Assembly (NCBI GenBank): GCA_028412835.1
Contig: JAONQW010000005.1
Coordinates: forward strand, 1 to 64,000
Direction: 5' to 3'
Length of the DNA: 64,000 nt
DNA from: Candidatus Pelagibacterales bacterium
GTDB taxonomy: Bacteria > Pseudomonadota > Alphaproteobacteria > Pelagibacterales > AG-422-B15
Each line of letters begins with the position of its first letter. Position 1 is the stretch's first letter. The position numbers were made by a program, and so were the translations under genes. A model generated the notes under the pieces. That model saw nothing but the letters and a program-made list of their open reading frames with translations, was not told the DNA's origin and ran no database searches. Positions 15,726-26,391 of this stretch are shown here, piece by piece.

Positions 15726-17795
15726 TTAATGCTGACTTAAAAAAGCCAAGAGTAATAACGCAACAATATTAGTAATTTTGATCATTGGATTAATGGCAGG
15801 CCCAGCAGTATCTTTGTATGGATCTCCTACAGTATCACCAGTAATGGCTGCTCTGTGAGCATCTGAACCTTTACCGCCAAAATTGCCATCTTCAACATAT
15901 TTCTTTGCATTGTCCCATGCACCACCACCTGCAGTCATAGAGATTGCTAGAAATATTCCAGTCACAATAACCCCAAGAAGCATTGCACCTAGAGCTGAGG
16001 CTGCAGCATTTTGATCAGCTACAAAAGCAACAATATAATATAATACAAGTGGAGAAAAAACTGGCAGCATTGAAGGTAATATCATTTCCTTAATTGCAGC
16101 TTTTGTTAGTAAGTCAACTGACTTAGAGTAATTAGGTTTTGTTTCTCCAGTCATTATTCCTGGATTTTCTGCAAATTGTTCTCTTACTTCTTCAACAACT
16201 GCTCCACCAGCTCTTCCAACCGCCATCATGCCCATCGAAGCAAATAAGTAAGGCAACAATCCACCGACTAATAATCCAATAACAACATATGGATTTTCAA
16301 GTGAGAAATTAGGATTAATAGTATCAATCAAATTAAGATCTTCTGTATAAGCTGCAAATAAAACAAGTGCTCCAAGCCCAGCAGAGCCAATAGCATAACC
16401 TTTAGTAACTGCTTTTGTTGTATTTCCTACAGCATCCAACGCATCAGTAGTTTTTCTAACATTTTCATCTAAATTGGACATTTCGGCTATTCCACCAGCA
16501 TTATCTGTAACGGGGCCATATGCGTCAAGAGCAACAACCATTCCCGCTAATGAGAGCATTGCAGTTACAGAAATTGCAATACCAAATAAGCCAGCAAGTT
16601 TATAAGTAGCTATTATTCCAATAACAATTACAAGAGCTGGCAAGGCTGTTGCTTCCATTGAAACAGCAAGACCTTGAATAACATTTGTTCCATGTCCAGT
16701 TGTAGATGCCTTTGCAATACTTTGAACAGGTCTATAGTTAGTTCCTGTATAATATTCTGTAATCCAGATGAGAAGACCAGTAATTATTAAACCAATAATT
16801 GCGCAAATATAAAGACTTTGGCCAGTAAAAGTAGCTCCAGCAACATTATATTCACTTGAAAAACCAATAACATAATTGGTTACTGGATACATAATTGCTA
16901 GAGACAATAATGCAGTTGCTATAAATCCTTTATACAGAGCGCCCATAATATTATTAGATTTACCCAATCTTACAAAGAAGGTTCCTGCTATCGAAGCTAT
17001 TAGACAACTTCCACCAATTGCCATTGGATAGAGAAGCATATCCGTATTGCCAGCAAAGAAAATTGTTGAAAGGACCATTGTTGCTACAATTGTCACTGCA
17101 TAAGTTTCAAATAAATCCGCAGCCATACCAGCACAGTCGCCAACATTGTCACCTACATTATCAGCGATAACCGCTGGATTTCTTGGATCATCCTCTGGAA
17201 TTCCTGCTTCAATTTTTCCAACTAAGTCAGCTCCAACGTCAGCGCCTTTTGTAAAAATACCACCACCTAATCTTGCAAAAATAGATATTAATGAAGCGCC
17301 AAAGCCTAATGCAACTAAGGAATGTTTTAGGGTTGTTGCATCAACACCATACATGTCTAAAAAATAATAATAAACTGCTATTGAAAGAAGTGCTAAGCCC
17401 GCAACTAACATACCAGTTACTGCACCAGCTTTAAAAGCAACACTTAGTCCTTTGCTTAAACTTTCAGAAGCAGCTTGAGCAGTTCTAACATTTGCACGCA
17501 CTGAAATAAGCATTCCAATATAGCCTGCTACACCAGATAAAATTGCACCAACTAAATAACCTCCAACAACCCATAGATCTCTGAACAATAAAAACATCAA
17601 AACAGCAATTACTACACCAACTATTGCTATAGTTGAATATTGCCTATTTAAATAAGCTTGAGCACCTTCTTGAATAGCAAGAGAGATTTCCTGCATTTTT
17701 TCATTACCGGCATTGCTTTTAAGAACCGAGTTTCCTGCCCAATAACCGTAAATTAGAGAGAGGATACCACTTAGAATAACAAGATTAATGATCAT
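15726..17795 (-). CDS. hppA: Membrane-bound proton-pumping inorganic pyrophosphatase (K+-independent)
   Basis: A 689-residue integral membrane enzyme with ~16 spans. It couples PPi hydrolysis to H+ export. It shows [48 protein letters not shown] (quoted in parts: [10 protein letters not shown] and [12 protein letters not shown]) and [18 protein letters not shown]. Lysine in [10 protein letters not shown], where K+-dependent enzymes have alanine, marks the K+-independent class. A good Shine-Dalgarno (AGGAG, 17811-17807) precedes the ATG. The 123-nt gap behind it to nusB should hold its promoter, though I see no clean one. Useful for salvaging energy from biosynthetic PPi. Confidence 0.95.
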   Translation of the reverse strand: MIINLVILSGILSLIYGYWAGNSVLKSNAGNEKMQEISLAIQEGAQAYLNRQYSTIAIVGVVIAVLMFLLFRDLWVVGGYLVGAILSGVAGYIGMLISVRANVRTAQAASESLSKGLSVAFKAGAVTGMLVAGLALLSIAVYYYFLDMYGVDATTLKHSLVALGFGASLISIFARLGGGIFTKGADVGADLVGKIEAGIPEDDPRNPAVIADNVGDNVGDCAGMAADLFETYAVTIVATMVLSTIFFAGNTDMLLYPMAIGGSCLIASIAGTFFVRLGKSNNIMGALYKGFIATALLSLAIMYPVTNYVIGFSSEYNVAGATFTGQSLYICAIIGLIITGLLIWITEYYTGTNYRPVQSIAKASTTGHGTNVIQGLAVSMEATALPALVIVIGIIATYKLAGLFGIAISVTAMLSLAGMVVALDAYGPVTDNAGGIAEMSNLDENVRKTTDALDAVGNTTKAVTKGYAIGSAGLGALVLFAAYTEDLNLIDTINPNFSLENPYVVIGLLVGGLLPYLFASMGMMAVGRAGGAVVEEVREQFAENPGIMTGETKPNYSKSVDLLTKAAIKEMILPSMLPVFSPLVLYYIVAFVADQNAAASALGAMLLGVIVTGIFLAISMTAGGGAWDNAKKYVEDGNFGGKGSDAHRAAITGDTVGDPYKDTAGPAINPMIKITNIVALLLLAFLSQH

Positions 17796-17918
17796 TATAT
17801 TATTTACTCCTAGAGTTATAAAATTTAGCTGAACATGCCAAAAAATTGTTAGATAATCAATGTTTATTTTTTATTGTAAAATATGGCTTTATTTGATGAA
17901 AATATAGAGGTTTAAATT

Positions 17919-18338
17919 TTAAAAACTGTCTAATACTCCATTTATAAGTTTCGATTCTGTACCAGTAAAAAAAATATGAGAAATATTTAAGTATTCATTT
18001 ATCACAACCTTTTTTGGAACTTTCGGACCAAATTTCATTTCATATATTGCTAATTTTAGGATTGCATGAATTAAATTATCAAGCTTATCAAGGCTTCGAG
18101 TAGCAGTTAAGTTGGTTCTAATTAATAAATCAATTTGAGTAGAGTTATCTATGAACCCATTCAGAATTTTTTTTGCATAGTTGTAGTTTGGTTTTTTCTT
18201 TAATTCTTCAAGGCCTGGCTGATGTATTGTCTCTTGAAGAATAAAGTCTATCGAATTTTCATTGCTTAGAGCATTTATAGAAATTTGATATAGTGCCTGA
18301 ACTGCTAAAAGTCTTTGTAAAGATTTAGGATCAGACAT
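17919..18338 (-). CDS. nusB: Transcription antitermination factor NusB
   Basis: A 139-residue helical RNA-binding protein: RLLAVQALYQIS, AIYEMKFGPKVPKKVVINEYL and SKLINGVLD match NusB. With S10 it binds boxA in rRNA leaders. Last gene of the riboflavin run, 5 nt after ribH; the usual thiL does not follow. Confidence 0.9.
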   Translation of the reverse strand: MSDPKSLQRLLAVQALYQISINALSNENSIDFILQETIHQPGLEELKKKPNYNYAKKILNGFIDNSTQIDLLIRTNLTATRSLDKLDNLIHAILKLAIYEMKFGPKVPKKVVINEYLNISHIFFTGTESKLINGVLDSF

Positions 18339-18343
18339 TTATT

Positions 18344-18763
18344 CTAAATATTATTTAACACAGAGATAATTGCATTAACAGCTTCTGCAGCCCTATTTTT
18401 AGAACCTTTAGTTCTAGCAATTGCTTGTTTCAGATTGATACAGCTTAAAACAGCATTTCCAATAGGTTTAAGGTTAGTTATAGAAATATCTAATAGGCAA
18501 CTAGTAATTGTACTTGCAATTACTTCGTTGTGAGTAGTTTGGCCTTTTATAATGCAACCAAGTGCCAAAGCACCATCATAATTTTCTTTTTTTAATTTTA
18601 TGGATATTAATGTAGGAATCTCTAATGATCCTTGAACTTGGAAAATTTTAAAAGAACAATTATTTTTTTTTAGCTCCTCTTCAGCAGATTTTATCATTTT
18701 AGAAGTAATATCATCATAAAAACTTGATGCGACTATAAGTATTTTATATTTTTTTTTAGACAT
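18344..18763 (-). CDS. ribH: 6,7-dimethyl-8-ribityllumazine synthase
   Basis: A 139-residue lumazine synthase that joins ribitylaminouracil with dihydroxybutanone phosphate. Motifs: IVASSFYDDI, VQGSLEIPTL, LGCIIKGQTTHNEVIAS (catalytic His region) and PIGNAVLSC. Lys/Asn pattern AVNAII near the C-terminus fits. Seven nt after ribB. Confidence 0.95.
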   Translation of the reverse strand: MSKKKYKILIVASSFYDDITSKMIKSAEEELKKNNCSFKIFQVQGSLEIPTLISIKLKKENYDGALALGCIIKGQTTHNEVIASTITSCLLDISITNLKPIGNAVLSCINLKQAIARTKGSKNRAAEAVNAIISVLNNI

Positions 18764-18770
18764 TAATTTA

Positions 18771-19889
18771 TTACAAATCTTTTAAAAATTTTGTTTCAAC
18801 AATATTAATTCCATAAGCATCAAGTCCCACAAATTTCCAATCAGTGTTAGTTAGTAAAATCATATCCTTAACACCTAGTTCAGATAATATTTGTGCTCCC
18901 ATACCAAATATTCTTAGCTCACTTTGTTTTTGTTCCTCTATTTCTTTTGGAGATTTTTCTTTTGCTGATAAATAACTATTAATTACTGATGAACTACTAT
19001 CCCTTACTAAGATCAGAACTCCTTTACCTTCCTCATTGATAATATCAATCGTTTGTTTTAATGGCTTATTTACACTTCCAAGTTCTCCAATTAAATCGTC
19101 AAAATAACTTATGACATGAACTCTTACAATTGTCGGTTTATTATCTTCAATATCACCTTTGGACAAAACAATTTGTTCAGTTTGATCAAAAGAATTATTA
19201 AAAACTTTAATGTCAAAAACTTTGCCATCTTTTAATGTTATTTTTTCTTCAAGAATTTTATTTATGAAAGTGTCATGCTTTCTTCTATAAGAAATTAAAT
19301 CAACAATTTTTCCAATTTTAATATTATGTTTTTTACTAAAATTTACTAAATCAGGAATTCTTGCCATTGTTCCATCATCATTCATTATTTCACATATTGT
19401 TCCAGCGGGTTCAAATCCTGCTAATCTTGCCAAATCAACAGAGGCTTCAGTGTGTCCTGCTCTTACTAAGACCCCACCATCTCTTGCAACAAGTGGAAAT
19501 ACATGTCCTGGACTTGTTATATCATTTTGTCCTTTTTTTGGATCTATTGCACTCGCTATTGTTGTGGCTCGATCCTGAGCTGAAATACCAGTAGTAACTC
19601 CATCAGTTGACTCTATAGAAATTGTAAAAGCAGTTGCGTCTCTAGCTTGGTTATTTTGAGCCATAAGAGGTAGATTAAGTTTCTTAACTCTATCTGCAGT
19701 TAATGTTAGACAGATCAAACCCCTACCATGAGTTGCCATAAAATTAACAGCATCAGCATCTGCTTTTGCAGCTGGAATAATCAAATCTCCTTCATTTTCA
19801 CGGTCTTCGTCATCAACCATGATTACCATCTTTCCATTTTTGAGTTCTTCAATTATTTCTTCAATTGAAGCTGTAATATTTTCATTCAT
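18771..19889 (-). CDS. ribB: 3,4-dihydroxy-2-butanone 4-phosphate synthase fused to a degenerate GTP cyclohydrolase II domain (RibBX type)
   Basis: A 372-residue two-domain protein. Residues ~5-205 are an intact RibB domain (MVDDEDRENEGDLI, ATHGRGLICL, TSPGHVFPL, RAGHTEASVDLARLAG, CEIMNDDGTMARIP). Residues ~210-372 align with RibA by the ends (RVH..., FGMGAQILSELGVKDMILLTN and LDAYGINIVE). The three zinc-binding cysteines and surrounding SECLTGD/RCDCG motif are gone, as is the EGRGIGL loop. So it should make dihydroxybutanone phosphate but not open GTP. Such RibB-degenerate-RibA fusions are known from proteobacteria; a separate ribA must exist elsewhere or the pathway is fed otherwise. Confidence 0.9.
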   Translation of the reverse strand: MNENITASIEEIIEELKNGKMVIMVDDEDRENEGDLIIPAAKADADAVNFMATHGRGLICLTLTADRVKKLNLPLMAQNNQARDATAFTISIESTDGVTTGISAQDRATTIASAIDPKKGQNDITSPGHVFPLVARDGGVLVRAGHTEASVDLARLAGFEPAGTICEIMNDDGTMARIPDLVNFSKKHNIKIGKIVDLISYRRKHDTFINKILEEKITLKDGKVFDIKVFNNSFDQTEQIVLSKGDIEDNKPTIVRVHVISYFDDLIGELGSVNKPLKQTIDIINEEGKGVLILVRDSSSSVINSYLSAKEKSPKEIEEQKQSELRIFGMGAQILSELGVKDMILLTNTDWKFVGLDAYGINIVETKFLKDL

Positions 19890-19902
19890 AAGTGATATTC
19901 AA

Positions 19903-20496
19903 TTATTTTTTTGAATTCGTAACATATCTTGCCAACATATCAACTTCAATGTTAACTATATTACCTATGTCAATTTGTTTAAGATTGGTGTGTTTCCATG
20001 TATATTCGACAATATTAACATAAAAACTGTCTTTTGTTTTTTTGTTTACGGTTAATGAAATACCATTAATTGCAATGGAGCCTTTTTTGGTTACTAGTTT
20101 TTTTATACCTTTTGGTAATGAAAATTCTAATACATACGATTTACCAACTTTTTCCATAGATCTTAATGTTGCTACAGTATCAATATGACCAAATACAAAG
20201 TGGCCACTTATTTCATCTCCAACTCTAAGTGATTTTTCTAAATTAATTAATGAGCCAACTTTTAAATTTCCAAAGTTTGTACAATTAATTGTTTCTTTGG
20301 AAACATCAAAACTTAAATCTAATGTGTTTTTGTTTTTTTTCATTTTATTAACTGTAAGACAAACACCATTACAACACACAGAACTTCCAATTTTTAGGTT
20401 TTTTTTCAAAAAAAAAGTTTGAATGATAAGTCTTTTATCACCTAGATTCTCTAACTTTTTAACATTACCAATTTGCTCTATAATACCCGAAAACAT
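19903..20496 (-). CDS. ribE: Riboflavin synthase alpha subunit
   Basis: A 197-residue trimeric enzyme that dismutates two lumazines to riboflavin. It is an internal duplication of lumazine-binding domains, visible as MFSGIIEQIG...SSVCCNGVCLTV in the first half and GHFVFGHIDTVA...SIAINGISLTVN in the second. Length is normal. Located 3 nt after ribD and 13 nt before ribB. Confidence 0.95.
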   Translation of the reverse strand: MFSGIIEQIGNVKKLENLGDKRLIIQTFFLKKNLKIGSSVCCNGVCLTVNKMKKNKNTLDLSFDVSKETINCTNFGNLKVGSLINLEKSLRVGDEISGHFVFGHIDTVATLRSMEKVGKSYVLEFSLPKGIKKLVTKKGSIAINGISLTVNKKTKDSFYVNIVEYTWKHTNLKQIDIGNIVNIEVDMLARYVTNSKK

Positions 20497-20499
20497 AAA

Positions 20500-21573
20500 T
20501 TACTTTCTTTCATAAACTTCAAGTGTATCTGTTTCAATTTGCATAATATCAATAAGCCTTAGCTCTTTAACTGATTTTATTTTAGAAACACTTAAATTAG
20601 ATACAGCATTTAAACCATCTTTACCAATTAATTTCCCGGCTCTAAACCAATAAAGTTTATCAATTAATTTTTTGCTTATTAGTTGAGTTATTAATTCTGA
20701 ACCACCTTCAATTAAAACTCTCTGAACTCCTTGCTCACCCATTTTAGATATAGCCTCATTAATATCTAGTAATTTATTTTTTTGGCTTATCGGTAGCAGG
20801 ATAACATTAGAATTTTTAAATTTTTTAATAAGTTTTTTATCAATATTATTTTTATGAAAAATATAAATTTTTCTCTTTTTAGATTTAAATAGATTATGTG
20901 AAACAGGTATTTCAAGATTAGTATCCAAAACAAAAATATTTGGTGAGAATGATTGCAGGCCACCTAACCTGCAATGTAAGTCTGGGTTATCTAGAAGAAC
21001 AGTATTCTTACCTATAAGCATCGCATCAGATTTTAGTCTTAGATAATGTCCATGCATTCTCGATAAGCTGTTAGTAATCCATTTGCTCTCACTGCTTATG
21101 GTAGCAATCTTAGCATCTAAAGTTGATGCAATTTTTGCAACCATTAGTGGTCTTTTTTTTAACTTAGAGTTAAAAAATATATTATTTAAATTTTGAATAT
21201 CTTCATTAAATAATAATTCAGTTTTTATTTTTGATTTTTTAAGTTTTTTAATTCCAATTCCATTCACGAGAGGATTTTTATCAATATCGCCAATATAAAC
21301 TTTTTGAATACCTGATCTAATTATACTGTTTACACATGGTTTTGTTTTTCCATAATGACTGCAGGGTTCAAGAGTACAATAAATCTCTGCACCTTTAAGC
21401 ATTGATTTATCTCTAATTTGTTCAATTGCATGTATTTCAGCGTGAGGTTTTCCACCTGGCTGAGTCCATCCCCGAGAAATAATATTATCATTTTTAACAA
21501 TTATGCATCCAACTGCAGGATTGGTCGATGTAGTTCCAATTGCCCGACTTGCCATTCTATATGCAAGTTCCAT
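20500..21573 (-). CDS. ribD: Bifunctional riboflavin deaminase/reductase RibD
   Basis: A 357-residue two-domain enzyme. The N-terminal deaminase has the zinc motif HAEIHAIEQ and later CTLEPCSHYGKTKPC (His/Cys zinc ligands). The C-terminal reductase starts near residue 140 (RPLMVAKIASTLDAKIA, ESKWITN, DAMLIGKNTVLLDNP, VLIEGGSELI). It performs the second and third steps of riboflavin synthesis. The start lacks the usual dozen leader residues but the ATG is well placed, 30 nt after nrdR. Confidence 0.95.
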   Translation of the reverse strand: MELAYRMASRAIGTTSTNPAVGCIIVKNDNIISRGWTQPGGKPHAEIHAIEQIRDKSMLKGAEIYCTLEPCSHYGKTKPCVNSIIRSGIQKVYIGDIDKNPLVNGIGIKKLKKSKIKTELLFNEDIQNLNNIFFNSKLKKRPLMVAKIASTLDAKIATISSESKWITNSLSRMHGHYLRLKSDAMLIGKNTVLLDNPDLHCRLGGLQSFSPNIFVLDTNLEIPVSHNLFKSKKRKIYIFHKNNIDKKLIKKFKNSNVILLPISQKNKLLDINEAISKMGEQGVQRVLIEGGSELITQLISKKLIDKLYWFRAGKLIGKDGLNAVSNLSVSKIKSVKELRLIDIMQIETDTLEVYERK

Positions 21574-21603
21574 GTAGAAATTTTGTTGTGAGAGAGTTAT
21601 TTT

Positions 21604-22062
21604 TTACTCCTTTTTGTCGGTTATTATACCTACAAATTCTTCAAAGTCTTTTGCTTCTCTAAAATTCTTATAAACTGATGCAAATCTTACATATGCAACC
21701 GAGTCCAAACTCTGTAAGCCTTCCATAACAATTTCACCAACAATATCTGAGGTAATTTCTGTCTCACCTAAACTTTCAATTCTTCTTACAGCTCCACTAA
21801 TCATTCTATCTACACGATCAGGATCAACAGGTCTTTTCCTTAGTGCAATTTGAATAGAGCGCTCCAACTTATCTCTAGTAAATGGAACCTTTTTTCCATT
21901 TTTTTTGACAACTGTAAGTTCTCTTAGTTGTATTCTTTCAAAAGTTGTAAACCTTGCTCCACAGTCTAAGCAAAACCTTCTTCTTCTTATTGCTGAGTTA
22001 TCTTCGGTAGACCTAGAGTCTTTTACCTGTGTATCCTCGTTACCGCAAAATGGACATTTCAT
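21604..22062 (-). CDS. nrdR: Transcriptional repressor NrdR
   Basis: A 152-residue repressor of ribonucleotide reductase genes. N-terminal zinc ribbon [15 protein letters not shown]...[15 protein letters not shown], then an ATP-cone domain ([20 protein letters not shown]). In most alphaproteobacteria it sits between glyA and ribD, as here, 12 nt after glyA. No NrdR box was identified in the window. Confidence 0.96.
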   Translation of the reverse strand: MKCPFCGNEDTQVKDSRSTEDNSAIRRRRFCLDCGARFTTFERIQLRELTVVKKNGKKVPFTRDKLERSIQIALRKRPVDPDRVDRMISGAVRRIESLGETEITSDIVGEIVMEGLQSLDSVAYVRFASVYKNFREAKDFEEFVGIITDKKE

Positions 22063-22074
22063 ATTTGTACCTTA

Positions 22075-23337
22075 TTAGTTATAAATTGGATATTTATTAC
22101 AAAGTTCTTTTACTTGCGTCCTTACATTTTCTTCTACTTTACTATTATCACTAGGATTGTTTTGAAGACCCTCAAGAGTTTCTACTATTAAGTCACCTAC
22201 CTTAATAAAATCTTCATTGTTAAATCCACGAGTTGTTGCTGCGGGTGTTCCAATCCTTATGCCTGAAGTAACTTTTGGAGGTTTTGGATCAAATGGAATG
22301 CTATTTTTATTACAAGTGATATTAGCTCTTTCTAAGCTTGACTCAGCAATATCTCCCGTAAGCCCTTTTGGAGTTAAATCTACTAATAACAAGTGGGTGT
22401 CAGTGCCTCCAGATGCTAAGTTTAAACCGTGGCCAACTAAAGTCTCTCCGAGTATTTTTGCATTTGAAATTACTTGCTGAATATATGTTTTAAATTCTGG
22501 TTTAAGCGCTTCACCAAAAGCGACTGCTTTTGCTGCAATTACATGCATTAATGGTCCGCCTTGTAATCCAGGAAAAACAGCTGAATTAAATTTCTTACCT
22601 AGATCGATATCATTAGACAGTATCATGCCTCCTCTAGGTCCTCTAATAGTCTTGTGTGTGGTTGATGTGACTACATCAGCATATTCAATTGGATTTGGAT
22701 ATTCACCAGCTGCAACTAAACCCGAATAATGTGCCATATCAACTAGAAGGTAGGCACCAACAAGATCAGCAACTTCCCGAAATTTTTTAAAATCAATTTT
22801 TCTGGAATAAGCACTTCCACCTGCAATTATAAGTTTTGGTTTATGTTCCTTAGCTAGTGCCTCAACTTGATCGTAATCAATTAATCCATTTTCATTAACT
22901 CCATATTGAATTGGATTAAACCACTTTCCAGATTGAGAGGGTTTTGCTCCATGAGTCAAATGGCCTCCAGCATCTAAGCTCATGCCAAGAATAGTATCAT
23001 TTGGTTTTATCAAAGCTAAAAAAACTGCACCATTAGCTTGTGCTCCAGAATGTGGCTGTACATTTGCATAGTTGCAGCCATACAATTCTTTGACTCTACT
23101 TATTGCAATTTCTTCTGCAACATCAACATATTCACAACCTCCATAATATCTTGCGCCAGGATAACCTTCAGCATATTTGTTTGTATGAATTGATCCTTGT
23201 GCCTCCAGTACTGCTTTGGAAACAATATTTTCAGATGCTATTAATTCTATCTGGCTTTGTTGCCTGATTAACTCGTTGTTAATAGATTCTGCAATGTCTT
23301 TATCAACATCACTTAAATTACTTTTGAAAAAACTCAT
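22075..23337 (-). CDS. glyA: Serine hydroxymethyltransferase
   Basis: A 420-residue PLP enzyme converting serine to glycine and making methylene-tetrahydrofolate. Motifs: [60 protein letters not shown] and the PLP lysine in [15 protein letters not shown]. It starts 11 nt after rpiB. Length is normal. Confidence 0.97.
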   Translation of the reverse strand: MSFFKSNLSDVDKDIAESINNELIRQQSQIELIASENIVSKAVLEAQGSIHTNKYAEGYPGARYYGGCEYVDVAEEIAISRVKELYGCNYANVQPHSGAQANGAVFLALIKPNDTILGMSLDAGGHLTHGAKPSQSGKWFNPIQYGVNENGLIDYDQVEALAKEHKPKLIIAGGSAYSRKIDFKKFREVADLVGAYLLVDMAHYSGLVAAGEYPNPIEYADVVTSTTHKTIRGPRGGMILSNDIDLGKKFNSAVFPGLQGGPLMHVIAAKAVAFGEALKPEFKTYIQQVISNAKILGETLVGHGLNLASGGTDTHLLLVDLTPKGLTGDIAESSLERANITCNKNSIPFDPKPPKVTSGIRIGTPAATTRGFNNEDFIKVGDLIVETLEGLQNNPSDNSKVEENVRTQVKELCNKYPIYN

Positions 23338-23348
23338 AAATTTTCCTT

Positions 23349-23783
23349 CTAGATTTTATTAATTCTTTTTAAATGTCGCTCACCCTCAAAGTCAGTACTT
23401 AAAAATACATCTACACATTTTATTGCTTCAGACATATCAATAAATCTTGATCCTAAACATAAAACATTTGCATCATTATGTTGCCTTGTTACTTTTGCAA
23501 CATCAGAGTTATGACATATAGCCGCACGAACATTCTTAAATCGATTTGCAGTCATCGCCATACCTTGCCCACTTCCACAAACTAAAATTCCCATAATTAA
23601 ATCTTTACTATTAACTTCTTCTGCAACTTTTTTTGCGTAATCTGGATAATCAACTGAATCTAAGCAATTTGTTCCAAAATCTACGTAGCTCATATTTCTC
23701 TCAGAAAGATGCTCTATAATAATCTGTTTAAGTTCAAACCCCGCATGATCAGATCCGACCACAATTTTTACATTTGTTACCAT
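23349..23783 (-). CDS. rpiB: Ribose 5-phosphate isomerase B
   Basis: A 144-residue RpiB/LacAB-family sugar isomerase. [38 protein letters not shown] (catalytic Cys) and NVLCLGSRF are conserved. It interconverts ribose 5-phosphate and ribulose 5-phosphate; ribulose 5-phosphate is also the RibB substrate made 4 kb away. rpiB-glyA-nrdR is a common alphaproteobacterial order. Confidence 0.95.
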   Translation of the reverse strand: MVTNVKIVVGSDHAGFELKQIIIEHLSERNMSYVDFGTNCLDSVDYPDYAKKVAEEVNSKDLIMGILVCGSGQGMAMTANRFKNVRAAICHNSDVAKVTRQHNDANVLCLGSRFIDMSEAIKCVDVFLSTDFEGERHLKRINKI

Positions 23784-23852
23784 ATACGTCGCATTAATGT
23801 TATTTCAATACTAAATATTGTAAATAAAAATGTTTAATTTTCTATAAGAGGT

Positions 23853-24599
23853 TTAAATACTAATTCTTTTTTTTGCTAGCACGGTCTTAAGAAGCTCAGG
23901 GCTATCAGTCATTATGCCATCTATTCCCATATCTATTAGCTCATTCATTTGATTAGGATCATCAATTGTCCATGCGTGCACTTTTTTATTAAACTTATGC
24001 GCATCCTGGATTAATCCTGCAGTAATAACTTTAAATCCACTTCTGTAATAAGGTATTTGAATGCATGGTGTTGAAATATTATTAATTCCAAAAAATCTTA
24101 AAAAATAAAAATTTACTACTTCATTAGTTCCCATACTAGTACAGATTTTATCATCAAAGGCTTCTCTAATTTTATGAAGTTTATGAGAATCAAAAGAACC
24201 AATGCAAAATCTGTCGAAATTTCCTACTGATTTTAGTTCATTTATTAACAATTCAGCTGATCTTTGTGATTTAGGATCAATATTAAAATTAATTTCAGGC
24301 CATGAATTAACGGCCTCTAAAAAAGTAGGAATTTTATATATTCCATTAATTTTATATTTACATAATTCATCATAGTCTATTGATGCAATATCAATCTCTT
24401 TGTCTAACATGCGTTTTAGATCAGAATCATGAAAAATGACTAATTTATTATCTTTTGTTGCTTGGACATCAGTCTCAATATATTTATAACCTAAATTGAT
24501 TGACTGCTCGAAGGCTTCCAAGGTATTTTCTACGAAGTCATTAGCGCCGCCCCTATGGGCGAATGCTGCAAAGTTTGAGTTTAAATAGTTAAAAGCCAT
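23853..24599 (-). CDS. Glycerophosphodiester phosphodiesterase (cytoplasmic, UgpQ-like)
   Basis: A 248-residue GDPD. It has AFAHRGGANDFVENTLEAF, the metal-binding pair in YIETDVQATKDNKLVIFHD and the ending GIDGIMTDSPELL. It splits glycerophosphodiesters into glycerol 3-phosphate and an alcohol such as choline or ethanolamine. No signal peptide, so cytoplasmic. ATG 24599 gives the usual short leader; an ATG five codons upstream (24614) is possible but leaves only 6 bp to the divergent gene. A second, shorter GDPD lies at 51998. Confidence 0.88.
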   Translation of the reverse strand: MAFNYLNSNFAAFAHRGGANDFVENTLEAFEQSINLGYKYIETDVQATKDNKLVIFHDSDLKRMLDKEIDIASIDYDELCKYKINGIYKIPTFLEAVNSWPEINFNIDPKSQRSAELLINELKSVGNFDRFCIGSFDSHKLHKIREAFDDKICTSMGTNEVVNFYFLRFFGINNISTPCIQIPYYRSGFKVITAGLIQDAHKFNKKVHAWTIDDPNQMNELIDMGIDGIMTDSPELLKTVLAKKRISI

Positions 24600-24620
24600 G
24601 ATAAAAAAATACATTAGTTT

Positions 24621-25391
24621 ATGATTGAAAACCTTATAATCATTTTTTTAATAAATCTATTAGTTGTATCAACTTTATTTAGTATATCTTTGATCATAAA
24701 AAAAGCAGATATAATTGATATTTATTGGGCACCATCATTTCTATTAAACTGTTTAATTCTTTTATTAATTAATAAAAATTCTTCCTTTCCACATTTAATT
24801 CTAATTATCATAGTGGGCATATGGTCTATAAGACTAGGATTGTATTTGTATATCAGAAATATGGGGCATGCAGAAGATATACGGTATTCAAAGATGCGAT
24901 CTAAATATGGCAATATTGGATTATTTTTAATTAACTATTTAATCCAAGCTATTTTAATTACGATTGTATCTATTCCTCTTCAAAGTGTACTTTCTTCTAT
25001 TGATATAAAATTAAATTTGATATCTTTGTTAGGTATAGCCATTGCTCTATCTGGAATAATCATTGAGGCTTTGTCTGATAAGCAATTAAAAACTTTTAAA
25101 AAAGATCCAATAAATAATGGTAAGGTTATGAGTTTGGGTCTATGGAATTACTCTAGACATCCAAATTATTTTGGAAATAGCTTATTTTGGTGGGGTGTGA
25201 CAATTTATTCATTTAGCCTTACATTTGAATTAATAGTATTTATATCACCTATTCTAATGACTTATTTTTTATTAAAGGTTTCTGGAGTTTCTATGTTAGA
25301 AAGCCAAATCAAAAATACAAAAGAAGGTTATGAAGAATATATAAATACAACAAGTGCATTTATCATATTACCAAAGAAAAAAAATGAGTAG
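24621..25391 (+). CDS. DUF1295 / steroid 5-alpha-reductase-like membrane protein
   Basis: A 256-residue polytopic protein with about seven hydrophobic segments. The C-terminal signature LGLWNYSRHPNYFGNSLFWWG matches the DUF1295 family, related in fold to steroid reductases and isoprenylcysteine methyltransferases. The bacterial substrate is unknown. Its last 8 nt overlap the hemB start, suggesting coupled translation. Confidence 0.8.
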   Translation: MIENLIIIFLINLLVVSTLFSISLIIKKADIIDIYWAPSFLLNCLILLLINKNSSFPHLILIIIVGIWSIRLGLYLYIRNMGHAEDIRYSKMRSKYGNIGLFLINYLIQAILITIVSIPLQSVLSSIDIKLNLISLLGIAIALSGIIIEALSDKQLKTFKKDPINNGKVMSLGLWNYSRHPNYFGNSLFWWGVTIYSFSLTFELIVFISPILMTYFLLKVSGVSMLESQIKNTKEGYEEYINTTSAFIILPKKKNE

Positions 25392-26391
25392 ATATTTTGA
25401 AAATTTTCCCTCTAGCCGTCCAAGAAGAAAACGACAGTCCCAGTGGATTAGGAATCTAGTTAGTGAAAATTCACTCTCAGTTAATGATTTAATTTGGCCA
25501 ATATTTATTTGCGATGGAGAAAATATAAGAGATGATGTTGCCTCTATGCCTGGAGTACATAAATATTCAATTGATCGTTTGAATGAAGCAATTGATCAAG
25601 CTGAAGATAACAAGATTAATCTTATTGCCATCTTTCCTAATACGCCAAATGATAAAAAAGATGAAAATGGTACCGAAGCCTTGAATCAAGATAATTTAGT
25701 CTGCAAGGCTTTAAGAGAAGTTAAAAAACAAAATTTAAATTTAGGCATTATGTGCGATGTTGCTTTAGATCCATACACCTTACATGGTCATGATGGTATA
25801 TTGAACGATATTGGAAATATTTCAAATGATGAGTCTAATGAAGTTTTAGTTAAACAATCTCTTCTTCTAGCCGAACATAAGGCAGATATTATTGCCCCAT
25901 CTGATATGATGGATGGTCGAATAGGGTTAATAAGAAATGCATTAGAAAGTAATGATTTTAAGGATACTCTATTATTATCTTATGCTGCAAAATATGCTTC
26001 TGGTTTTTATGGTCCTTTTAGAGATGCGGTTGGCTCAAAAAATAATCTTAAAACAGATAAAAAAACCTATCAAATGGATTATGCAAACTCAGATGAGGCA
26101 TTAAGAGAGGTTGCATTAGATATTTCTGAAGGTGCTGATCTTATAATGGTTAAACCAGGAATCAGTTACCTTGATATTATTCAAAGATTAAAAAATGAAT
26201 TTAATTTTCCAACTTTTGCTTATCAAGTGTCTGGTGAGTATGCCATGGTTAAAGCTGCAGCAGCAAATGGCTGGATAGATGAAGAAAAAATTGTGCTTGA
26301 ACAACTTACATCATTTAAAAGGGCTGGTGCTGATGCAATTTTAACCTATTTTGCTCTAGATATTGCAAAAAAAATTAATTCAATCAGTTAA
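25384..26391 (+). CDS. hemB: Delta-aminolevulinic acid dehydratase (porphobilinogen synthase)
   Basis: A 335-residue haem-pathway enzyme. The Schiff-base lysine lies in ADLIMVKPGISYLDI, the second lysine in AAKYASGFYGPFRDA. Where zinc enzymes carry three cysteines (DVCLC...HC) this protein has DVALDPYTLHGHDG, so it belongs to the Asp-rich, zinc-free (Mg-stimulated) class common in alphaproteobacteria. ATG 25384 is chosen because it matches the family start RPRR...; an ATG 30 nt upstream lies deeper inside the DUF1295 gene. Confidence 0.95.
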   Translation: MSRYFENFPSSRPRRKRQSQWIRNLVSENSLSVNDLIWPIFICDGENIRDDVASMPGVHKYSIDRLNEAIDQAEDNKINLIAIFPNTPNDKKDENGTEALNQDNLVCKALREVKKQNLNLGIMCDVALDPYTLHGHDGILNDIGNISNDESNEVLVKQSLLLAEHKADIIAPSDMMDGRIGLIRNALESNDFKDTLLLSYAAKYASGFYGPFRDAVGSKNNLKTDKKTYQMDYANSDEALREVALDISEGADLIMVKPGISYLDIIQRLKNEFNFPTFAYQVSGEYAMVKAAAANGWIDEEKIVLEQLTSFKRAGADAILTYFALDIAKKINSIS

